From Acidobacteriota bacterium (GTDB lineage: Bacteria > Acidobacteriota > Thermoanaerobaculia > Multivoradales > JAHEKO01), in contig JAOTZA010000188.1 in NCBI GenBank assembly GCA_029861655.1, positions 1 to 6,386 on the forward strand: 6,386 nt of DNA, in the 5' to 3' direction. Shown one piece after another: positions 1-4,408 of this stretch (positions are counted from its first letter, which is position 1; every line of letters begins with the position of its first letter). The position numbers and the translations under genes are program-made. The notes beneath the pieces were generated by a model. It searched no databases. It was not told the origin of the DNA and saw nothing but the letters and a program-made list of their open reading frames with translations.

Positions 1-300
1 TTGTCCCGGTCGTAGTGCCACCAGTAACACTCCCGTTCCCGAGGTTGCACAAGCAAGCAACCACGACGGGAGGAGACACGCAAGCTCGTTGGGGGAACAC
101 CAGAAAAGCAACTGGGTACTTTCCGCCGAAGGCGTTTCACTATCACATCTGGGGCTCAGTCCACCTTGCGCCGACCTGGCACGATCTCCGAAGAGGTACC
201 TCGCCCCTGCGCACGATGCGCCCTCTCCCACCGCTCAAGCAGTTCTTTTGCGTCTATCCACTCAGGCACTCCGGATGGCGTGATGTCCGGCGGCGGTGGC
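1..300. other. No convincing gene; probable decayed accessory DNA
   Basis: I see no frame here with a recognisable protein family, a good ribosome binding site and sensible codon use. A plus-strand frame stays open from position 15 into the tRNA gene, but it is rich in Arg, Pro, His and Trp, resembles no family I know, and runs antisense through the tRNA. On the minus strand a short frame (about 300 down to 139) contains PEWIDAKELLERW, vaguely like an excisionase-type helix-turn-helix opening, but it has no clear start and stops after about 45 residues. The stretch lies beyond the 3' side of tRNA-Ser and next to an integrase remnant, so degraded integrative-element DNA is the likeliest content. 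This is inference. Confidence 0.45.
30..72. repeat. Two-part inverted repeat (possible RNA hairpin)
   Basis: CTCCCGT (30-36) pairs with ACGGGAG (66-72), and inside it GGTTGC (43-48) pairs with GCAACC (57-62). They are separated by a small asymmetric internal loop (6 and 3 nt), with an 8-nt apical loop. No T-tract follows on either strand, so it is not a standard intrinsic terminator. It may be a remnant of a repeat element or a structured RNA segment; the function is unknown. Confidence 0.35.
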
Positions 301-381
301 CCACTCTCTGCTCGCAATCGAGAGCGCGTTGCTTAGAGACGCCAAGTATCGGTTGCAGGTCGCTGGGCTTCGGCGGCCGTA
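301..381 (-). pseudogene. Tyrosine-recombinase integrase remnant (core-binding domain fragment)
   Basis: The minus-strand frame reads YGRRSPAT followed by CNRYLASLSNALSIASREW. This matches the helix of the SAM-like core-binding domain of phage and island tyrosine integrases, where SPATVNRYL and a later REW are typical (family knowledge). Before it the frame runs straight out of the tRNA gene with no start codon. After REW it becomes unrelated sequence and stops within about 13 codons. The catalytic R-H-R-Y domain is absent from all frames of the remaining 300 bp. It is therefore a short internal fragment of about 27 residues. Its place directly beyond the tRNA-Ser 3' end fits an old integration at that tRNA. 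A chance resemblance is possible but unlikely given the run of matching positions. Confidence 0.6.
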
Positions 382-404
382 AGTACCTGTTCTTCTTCTA
401 CTTA
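380..404. repeat. Inverted repeat abutting the tRNA-Ser CCA end
   Basis: TAAGTA (380-385) and TACTTA (399-404) form a perfect 6-bp inverted repeat with a 13-nt spacer. It begins at the base next to the tRNA's encoded CCA (405-407, minus strand). The transcribed spacer is purine-rich. There is no clear T-tract for an intrinsic terminator. A recombinase arm site or a weak processing or termination hairpin are both possible. Confidence 0.3.
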
Positions 405-494
405 TGGCGGAGGGGGCGGGATTCGAACCCGCGGAACCCGTGAAGGCTCGCCGGTTTTCAAGACCGGTGCATTCGACCACTCTGCCACCCCTCC
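405..494 (-). tRNA. tRNA-Ser (anticodon UGA)
   Basis: Read on the minus strand this is a complete class II tRNA with an encoded CCA. The 7-bp acceptor stem is GGAGGGG (494-488) with CCCCTCC (415-409), followed by discriminator G (408) and CCA (407-405). The T arm is GCGGG-TTCGAAT-CCCGC (432-416). The anticodon stem CCGGT/ACCGG closes loop CTTGAAA, giving anticodon TGA at 460-458. The long variable arm GAGCC-TTCAC-GGGTTC pairs well and is typical of serine tRNAs, as is the G discriminator. It decodes UCA and probably other UCN codons. The tRNA starts 39 bp after the toxin stop codon; TAATCT shortly upstream could be a weak -10, or the tRNA may be processed from an upstream transcript. Its 3' end adjoins an integrase remnant. 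serS, the enzyme that charges it, lies about 1 kb upstream on the same strand. Confidence 0.97.
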
Positions 495-533
495 GCGGCG
501 GGTAGATTACCGTGGTCGCAGGAAGGTGTGCTC

Positions 534-869
534 TCAAAGGTCGAAAACCAGACGGAGACCGTCCTCGAGTTCAGCCAGAGCTGTTGCGGGCAGCAGGGCT
601 GCCCGGCTGGCGAAATCTGAGCGGACGGCCTTCTGGATGTCGTAGACGTTGGCTACCGACGGCTTGGGAAGGCCTGTCGAGCGCCGGTCGAAGCGTACGT
701 TACCCGGCAGATCGGCCAAATGAAGTCGGCTAGTTAGCGGAACGACCAAAAAGGATCGCACCCGAGCCTCTCTCACCTTGTCGGTTTGGACTACGACAGC
801 CGGCCTTCGCTTGTCGACGTGAACCCACCAAACCTCACCGCGGCGCGGTAGCCCTTCACCACTCGTCAT
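534..869 (-). CDS. MazF/PemK-family toxin (probable endoribonuclease)
   Basis: The 111-residue product has the layout of MazF/PemK growth-inhibiting toxins, which usually cut mRNA at short sequence motifs and are held inactive by a cognate antitoxin. Visible family landmarks are RRGEVWWV (residues 9-16, the N-terminal beta strand with the conserved RG), RRPAVVV (21-27), VVPLTSR (42-48, with the T/S-R pair near the active site) and GLPKPSVANVYDIQ (66-79). A C-terminal helix (ALAELEDGLRLVFDL) closes the fold. The length is normal for the family. I chose ATG 869 because AGGAG lies 7 nt upstream (881-877) and homology begins just after it; the longer frame to 1052 only shadows the antitoxin. The start lies inside the last codons of the antitoxin gene, a 14-nt overlap that implies translational coupling. 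All expected core motifs are present, so the toxin looks intact. Cleavage specificity cannot be read from the sequence. Confidence 0.9.
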   Translation of the reverse strand: MTSGEGLPRRGEVWWVHVDKRRPAVVVQTDKVREARVRSFLVVPLTSRLHLADLPGNVRFDRRSTGLPKPSVANVYDIQKAVRSDFASRAALLPATALAELEDGLRLVFDL

Positions 870-1092
870 CGCCGTACTCCTGGGCCATCCGCTTGGCCTG
901 ATACTCGTGCCAGGCGGAATCGTCCTCGGCGACGTCCCAACCGTGGCGGTCGATATAGGCGCTCGCCTGCTTGCGGATCTGCTCCGCGCGCAACAGCTCG
1001 GCCAGAAAACCTGACCTGGTGAGACCTCTACGCCTGGCCTCTTCGTCGGCAAAGGTGAGGAGTTCGCCAGAGAGGGATACCCCGATCTTCAT
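856..1092 (-). CDS. Ribbon-helix-helix antitoxin (MazE-like) of the MazF module
   Basis: The product is 78 residues. Residues 2-8 (KIGVSLS) look like the DNA-contacting beta strand of a ribbon-helix-helix protein, followed by helix A (about 10-22, rich in E and R), a turn at G23-L24, and helix B (about 25-37, TRSGFLAELLRAE). The acidic, tryptophan-ending tail (EYGDDEW) fits the flexible toxin-binding segment of MazE-type antitoxins. The gene is first in a two-gene operon and overlaps the toxin start by 14 nt. No Shine-Dalgarno sequence is evident before ATG 1092. A perfect 18-bp palindrome ends 21 bp upstream, so autorepression by the antitoxin or the toxin-antitoxin complex is likely. An alternative view as a VapB-type regulator is less likely because the partner is MazF-like rather than a PIN domain. 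Confidence 0.87.
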   Translation of the reverse strand: MKIGVSLSGELLTFADEEARRRGLTRSGFLAELLRAEQIRKQASAYIDRHGWDVAEDDSAWHEYQAKRMAQEYGDDEW

Positions 1093-1113
1093 GAAGACAG
1101 GGTATCACAAGAT

Positions 1114-1131
1114 GGAATACCATGGTATTCC
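1114..1131. promoter_or_regulatory. Perfect 18-bp palindrome, likely toxin-antitoxin operator
   Basis: GGAATACCATGGTATTCC is identical to its reverse complement over all 18 bases. It lies 21 bp upstream of the antitoxin ATG, where a -35 region would be. A further half-site-like GGTAT occurs at 1101-1105. Ribbon-helix-helix antitoxins bind such palindromes as paired dimers (family knowledge). Binding here is inferred from position and symmetry. Confidence 0.6.
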
Positions 1132-1175
1132 CGCAGGGTCGACCGCAGTCGACCGCCACGCAGAAGAAAAGCAGA

Positions 1176-1382
1176 CTAGTAGATGTCCGACGAGTCCATC
1201 TTGCGGACAAAGAAGAGCGCGTAGACGCTCAGCCCAAGACCGCCGGCAAGAGACAGGATCCCCATCCACAGGGTCGCCAGACCCCGGGTCGCCTGGTAGT
1301 ACCAGAGCTCACGAGCCCCAAAGAGCTCGGCGGTGATGATGACGACGAGGATGAAGATCAGGTGAAAGATCTTCAAGGACAC
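1176..1382 (-). CDS. Small two-helix membrane protein, function unknown
   Basis: The 68-residue product is MSLKIFHLIFILV... with two hydrophobic segments at about residues 5-23 and 38-59, joined by a short loop with R24, E25 and R33, and ending in a polar tail (RKMDSSDIY). This predicts a small integral membrane protein. I chose GTG 1382 because a strong SD-like AAAGGAGGTGA (1398-1388) gives about 8 nt spacing from its GGAGG core. The earlier in-frame GTG at 1391 overlaps the SD itself and cannot be served by it. Small proteins of this look occur beside respiratory or transport genes in some bacteria, but no such genes are in the window. It lies downstream of serS on the same strand, with a gap of about 155 bp, so co-transcription is possible. 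I do not recognise a named family. Confidence 0.7.
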   Translation of the reverse strand: MSLKIFHLIFILVVIITAELFGARELWYYQATRGLATLWMGILSLAGGLGLSVYALFFVRKMDSSDIY

Positions 1383-1472
1383 GAGCCTCACCTCCTTTAA
1401 TTCTTCAGCATACGCCCAACGCGCTGCCGGCGCGCCGCCCGTGGGGGTGGTTTCGACTGCGACTCGGGAACC

Positions 1473-1494
1473 CGGTCGACACGGAGGTCGACCG
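1473..1494. repeat. Perfect 8-bp stem inverted repeat between serS and the small membrane gene
   Basis: CGGTCGAC (1473-1480) and GTCGACCG (1487-1494) are exact inverted copies around a 6-nt loop. The structure lies 43 bp downstream of the serS stop codon. No T-run follows on the minus strand, so it is at best an atypical terminator or mRNA 3' stabiliser. Its right arm shares GTCGACCGC with two copies at 1138-1156. Confidence 0.45.
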
Positions 1495-1537
1495 CTACAA
1501 CGGAGGCGGTGCTCCGCTGGGCCGTATCACCGCCACG

Positions 1538-2818
1538 TCAATTCTCGGCGGTGATCCGATCGGTCCCCATGAACGACCGGAGTACCTCGGGCACCTCGAC
1601 CGAGCCATCGGCCTGCTGGAAGTTCTCGAGAATCGCCACGACGGTTCTTCCGATCGCGAGCCCCGAGCCGTTCAAGGTGTGGAGAAAGCACGGCTTGCCG
1701 CCATCGGTGGGCCGGTAACGTAGGTTGGCGCGTCGCGCCTGAAAGGCCTCGCAGTTGGAGCACGAGGAGATCTCGCGGTAGGCATTCTGCCCCGGGAGCC
1801 AGACTTCGAGGTCGTAAGTCTTGGCGGCCGAGAAGCCCATGTCACCGGTCGAGAGCGTCACCGTGCGATACGGAAGTTCGAGGACCTGCAAAACTCGCTC
1901 GGCGTTGCCCGTCAGTTCTTCCAAGGCTTCGTAGCTTGTGTCCTGGCTGGTCAAATGCACCAACTCGACTTTGTTGAACTGATGCTGGCGGATCAAACCA
2001 CGGACGTCCTTGCCGTAGGAACCGGCTTCGGCCCGGAAACACGGCGTCCAGGCGGCATAGCGGATCGGCAGGTCGGCTTCGTCCAGAATCTCGCCGGCGT
2101 GGAGGTTGGTGACCGGCACCTCGGCGGTGGGGATCAGGTAGTAGCCGTGGGGCGACACCTTGAAGGCGTCTTCTTCGAACTTGGGAAGCTGGCCGGTACC
2201 GGTCATGGCCGCGGCGTTGACCATAAATGGCGGTAAGACTTCACGGTAGCCATGCTCCGTGGTGTGGAGATCGAGCATGAAACTGATGAGTGCCCGTTCG
2301 AGCCGCGCGCCGGCACCAAAGGACGCAGTGAAACGGGCCCCGGCCACGCGGGCGCCACGCTCGAAGTCGAGAATCCCGAGCTCGGGACCCAAGTCCCAAT
2401 GCGCCTTGGGCTCGAAATCGAACGAAGTGGGCTCGCCCACTTGCCGTTCTACGCGGTTGGCGTTCTCGTCCGCTCCGCGTGGCACGCTCTCGTGCGGCAG
2501 GTTAGGCAGGTTGAGCGTCGCTGAATCGAGCTCTGTCTCGAGCTCGCTCAGGCGCGTCTCGTGGGTGGAGATCTTCTTTTTGAGCTCTCCGACCTCGATC
2601 ATGATCGATTCTGCGTCCCCACCCTCCCGCTTGAGGCGCCCGATCTCCTTGGACGCCTCGTTACGACGACGCTTTTGGTCCTCGACCTCACCCAGGATTT
2701 CTCTGCGCTCCTGATCGAGCGCCAACCATCGATCGAGCAACGATCCGTCGTCGCCGCGCGTGGCCAGCAACTCGCGCACTCGGTCGGTGTCGTTGCGCAG
2801 GAGGTCTTTGGCCAACAT
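1538..2818 (-). CDS. serS: Seryl-tRNA synthetase
   Basis: This is a complete 426-residue cytoplasmic class II aminoacyl-tRNA synthetase that charges tRNA-Ser (and tRNA-Sec where present) with serine using ATP. Residues 1-110 form the usual N-terminal antiparallel coiled-coil arm (heptad-like stretch about 30-100) that grips the long variable arm of tRNA-Ser. The catalytic core follows: motif 1 region at about 155-185, the TAEVP loop that binds serine (231-235), motif 2 with FRAEAGSYGKDVRGLIRQHQF (split here: FRAEAGSYGK 261-270, DVRGLIRQHQF 271-281), and motif 3 LNGSGLAIGR (382-391) followed by AILENFQ. Length and motif spacing are normal and no key residue is missing. The start MLAKDLL matches the family N-terminus. 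No Shine-Dalgarno sequence precedes ATG 2818; TACACT at 2833-2828 could be a -10 giving an almost leaderless mRNA, but this is speculative. An insertion sequence ends only 54 bp upstream, so the native promoter may be altered. Confidence 0.98.
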   Translation of the reverse strand: MLAKDLLRNDTDRVRELLATRGDDGSLLDRWLALDQERREILGEVEDQKRRRNEASKEIGRLKREGGDAESIMIEVGELKKKISTHETRLSELETELDSATLNLPNLPHESVPRGADENANRVERQVGEPTSFDFEPKAHWDLGPELGILDFERGARVAGARFTASFGAGARLERALISFMLDLHTTEHGYREVLPPFMVNAAAMTGTGQLPKFEEDAFKVSPHGYYLIPTAEVPVTNLHAGEILDEADLPIRYAAWTPCFRAEAGSYGKDVRGLIRQHQFNKVELVHLTSQDTSYEALEELTGNAERVLQVLELPYRTVTLSTGDMGFSAAKTYDLEVWLPGQNAYREISSCSNCEAFQARRANLRYRPTDGGKPCFLHTLNGSGLAIGRTVVAILENFQQADGSVEVPEVLRSFMGTDRITAEN

Positions 2819-2872
2819 GACGATGGAAGTGTATCGCTCGATGGTCCGAGGGAACAGTCGGTGGCCACTCTC

Positions 2873-2923
2873 TGTCTTAGCCTAGCGATTGTGTCCGGGC
2901 CAACTGCCGAGCGATTCTGTCCC
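2873..2923 (+). repeat. Left terminal inverted repeat, bipartite
   Basis: It begins TGTCTTAGCC and contains two tandem units, GCCTAGCGATTGTGTCC (2880-2896) and GCCGAGCGATTCTGTCC (2906-2922), identical at 15 of 17 positions. These are plausible paired transposase binding sites. The inner unit also supplies the 5' arm of a hairpin upstream of the transposase start. Confidence 0.65.
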
Positions 2924-2939
2924 CTATGGAAAGAATCGC
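2911..2939 (+). promoter_or_regulatory. Inverted repeat overlapping the transposase ribosome binding site
   Basis: GCGATTCT (2911-2918) and AGAATCGC (2932-2939) are exact inverted copies separated by 13 nt. The likely Shine-Dalgarno GGAAAG (2928-2933) sits in the loop and 3' arm, and ATG 2941 follows the stem by one base. In an mRNA that starts outside the element, the stem could mask the start. Protection from impinging transcription by such hairpins is known for IS10 and IS50; here it is inferred. Confidence 0.5.
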
Positions 2940-2940
2940 G

Positions 2941-4209
2941 ATGAGTAAGAAAGAACTGGTTCGGTATCAGGTCTTGAGCGGCGTCCTGGAGGGCCATCTG
3001 GCACTCCGGGACGCCGCTTCCTCTTTGGGCATCAGTGCCCGCCACGCCCGGCGTCTCCTGCGGCGCCTGCGTCTGAGGGGCCCGCAGGGCTTGGTCCACG
3101 GCAATCGAGGTCGCGCGCCCAGCAACCGCACGCCCCCGGAGCTGCGCGAGCAGGTCCTGGCTTTCGTCGAGGATCGCTACAAGGGCTTCAATGACACCCA
3201 TCTCACCGAGATCCTCGCCGAGCGCGAAGGCCTCTCGATCGGCCGCGAGACCCTGCGCTCGATCCTGCGCACTGCCGGCCACCGGCCCAAACGCAAGCGA
3301 CGACCCAAGAAGCACCATCGACGCCGCGAGCGCAGCGCCTCCAAAGGGCTCATGGTCCTGTGGGACGGCAGTCCCCATCGCTGGCTCGGGGAGGAGCAAG
3401 ACCCGATCACGCTCATGGCCGCCATCGACGATGCCGACGGCGAGCTCGTGGCCGCTTTCTTCACCCCCCAGGAGACCTCGGAGGCCTATCTGCGCCTGCT
3501 GCGAACCGTCCTGATGCGCCGCGGAATCCCGGTCTCGATCTACCAGGACCGCCATAGCGCTTTGCGCCGCAACGATGACTCCTGGAGCCTCGAGGAGCAA
3601 CTAGCTGGACGCCGGCGCCCGACCCAGGTCGGACAAGCCTTGGAGGATCTCGCCATCCAACCCATCTTTGCCCTCTCGCCCCAAGCCAAGGGCCGCGTCG
3701 AGCGCCTCTTCGGGGTCCTTCAGGATCGGCTGCTCGCCGAGATGCACCTCGACGGCATCTCCACTCTGGAAGCGGCCAATCGATACCTTGAAGAACTCTG
3801 GATCCGCCGCTACAACCGCCGATTCCGCAAAGACCCGCGATCGCCACACCTCAGCTACCGCTCCCGCCAAGGCGTCGACCTGCACCAGATCCTCGCCTTT
3901 CGCTACCAGGCCACAGTCCTCAACGACAACACCGTCCGCCTCGGCGGTCTCACCATCGACATCCCCCCGGGACCACGAGGCCGCTCCTACGCCAAAGCCA
4001 GAGTCCACGTCCGACAGCACCTCGACGGCTCCTGGACCGTCTACTACCAAGAACACACCATCGCTCAGGCGCCCGCTTCCCCCCTGGCCGAACCCATGCG
4101 CTATCTCAAGCACACCACCGGTGAGAAACGCACCCGAGCCGCCCGCGAGGAGCTCTTCGTCTACCTCTCCAACCCACAACCACCAGGGACACTTTCCCTC
4201 GGCAGTTAA
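2941..4209 (+). CDS. DDE transposase, IS1202/ISNCY type (integrase-core domain)
   Basis: The product is 422 residues from ATG 2941; an in-frame ATG at 2926 would add five, but MSKKELVRYQVL fits the family start and GGAAAG lies 7 nt upstream of 2941. The N-terminus is a helix-turn-helix segment (about 5-50: LRDAASSLGISARHARRLLRRL) for binding the IS ends, then a basic linker (about 110-135, PKRKRRPKKHHRRR). The RNase H-like catalytic domain follows. The three acidic residues can be placed: D142 in VLWDGSPHRWL, D203 in IYQDRHS, and E254 in SPQAKGRVERLFG. The spacing and the DRHS and KGRVER signatures are those of IS1202/ISNCY-group transposases (family knowledge; the exact subgroup is uncertain). 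A C-terminal beta-rich segment ends the protein. The last codons (GTLSLGS and the TAA) lie inside the inner right terminal repeat. There is no frameshift or internal stop, so the enzyme may be active. Several long frames on the opposite strand are shadows. Confidence 0.93.
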   Translation: MSKKELVRYQVLSGVLEGHLALRDAASSLGISARHARRLLRRLRLRGPQGLVHGNRGRAPSNRTPPELREQVLAFVEDRYKGFNDTHLTEILAEREGLSIGRETLRSILRTAGHRPKRKRRPKKHHRRRERSASKGLMVLWDGSPHRWLGEEQDPITLMAAIDDADGELVAAFFTPQETSEAYLRLLRTVLMRRGIPVSIYQDRHSALRRNDDSWSLEEQLAGRRRPTQVGQALEDLAIQPIFALSPQAKGRVERLFGVLQDRLLAEMHLDGISTLEAANRYLEELWIRRYNRRFRKDPRSPHLSYRSRQGVDLHQILAFRYQATVLNDNTVRLGGLTIDIPPGPRGRSYAKARVHVRQHLDGSWTVYYQEHTIAQAPASPLAEPMRYLKHTTGEKRTRAAREELFVYLSNPQPPGTLSLGS

Positions 4210-4235
4210 GAGGACCTATTGCCTCGGCTTAAACA
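4186..4235 (-). repeat. Right terminal inverted repeat, bipartite
   Basis: Read inward on the minus strand from 4235 it begins TGTTTAAGCC and contains GCCGAGGCAATAGGTCC (outer) and GCCGAGGGAAAGTGTCC (inner), identical at 13 of 17 positions. It mirrors the left end. The inner unit overlaps the transposase stop codon. Confidence 0.6.
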
Positions 4236-4249
4236 CTTTGATGATCTCT

Positions 4250-4273
4250 AGCCGTGGCGTCACCGCGGCTTTT
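4250..4273 (+). terminator. Candidate intrinsic terminator just outside the IS right end
   Basis: AGCCGTGG (4250-4257) pairs with CCGCGGCT (4263-4270) through eight pairs including one G-U, around a CGTCA loop, and the run of four T (4270-4273) follows. The position suits termination of transcription leaving the transposase gene before the phosphatase gene. The T-tract is short, so efficiency is doubtful. Confidence 0.4.
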
Positions 4274-4408
4274 CGGGAGCTGCTACGCCAATGCGGCCCG
4301 CAAGGACGCGACGGCACAGATCCGCCAGACACCGCGCCGGCAGGAACGGGCTGGTAGGATTTTGTGGATGCCCGCCCTTTGGGGCGTGGAGGACCAGGTG
4401 CAGGGGCG

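Larger units (their letters stand above)
2873..4235 (+). mobile_element. IS1202/ISNCY-type insertion sequence, about 1363 bp, apparently intact
   Basis: One full-length DDE transposase is bounded by inverted ends. The left end (2873-2923) and the reverse complement of the right end (4235-4186) both start with TGT and align at 34 of 51 columns with a single-base gap. The outer block matches at 16/24 and the inner block (2902-2923 against 4207-4186) at 18/22, including an identical AACTGCCGAG. Within each end a 17-bp unit of form GCCKAG...GTCC occurs twice, 26 bp apart on the left (2880 and 2906) and 25 bp apart on the right. No flanking direct repeat is visible: the left flank ends CCACTCTC and the right flank begins CTTTGATG. 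The insertion is therefore either old, rearranged, or my outer boundary is off. A more conservative element would be 2902-4207. Family assignment rests on the transposase. Confidence 0.75.

Noticed and set aside
139..300. Minus-strand frame with PEWIDAKELLERW, possibly an excisionase-like helix-turn-helix
   Set aside because: Short, no clear start, and the resemblance covers only about a dozen residues.
15..443. A 142-codon plus-strand frame at the left edge
   Set aside because: It runs antisense through the integrase remnant and part of the tRNA, has unusual composition, no ribosome binding site and no recognisable family.
262..537. A 91-codon minus-strand frame spanning the tRNA
   Set aside because: Its first half is the tRNA-Ser gene read as protein (GGRVVECTGLENRRAF). 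Only the integrase-like second half is meaningful, and it is reported as a remnant.
870..1052. N-terminal extension of the toxin frame
   Set aside because: It is the antitoxin gene read in another frame. The toxin homology and a good SD both point to ATG 869.
2846..2854. CCGAGGGAA just outside the left IS end, matching part of the terminal unit
   Set aside because: Only nine bases match, the rest of the unit is absent, and its spacing (35 bp) does not fit the 25-26 bp phase. Probably chance.
2599..3600. A 333-codon minus-strand frame
   Set aside because: It overlaps the serS start in another frame and then runs antisense through the transposase. It is a GC-rich shadow with no family resemblance.
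3601..4179. A 192-codon minus-strand frame
   Set aside because: Antisense shadow of the transposase, whose motifs and codon pattern clearly identify the coding strand.
3668..4357. A 229-codon plus-strand frame overlapping the transposase end
   Set aside because: Low-complexity Ser/Pro/Thr/Arg composition typical of an out-of-frame read; it crosses the IS end and candidate terminator.
4355..4360. TAGGAT as a -10 promoter box for the phosphatase gene
   Set aside because: No acceptable -35 element lies at the expected distance, so it is not reported as a feature.
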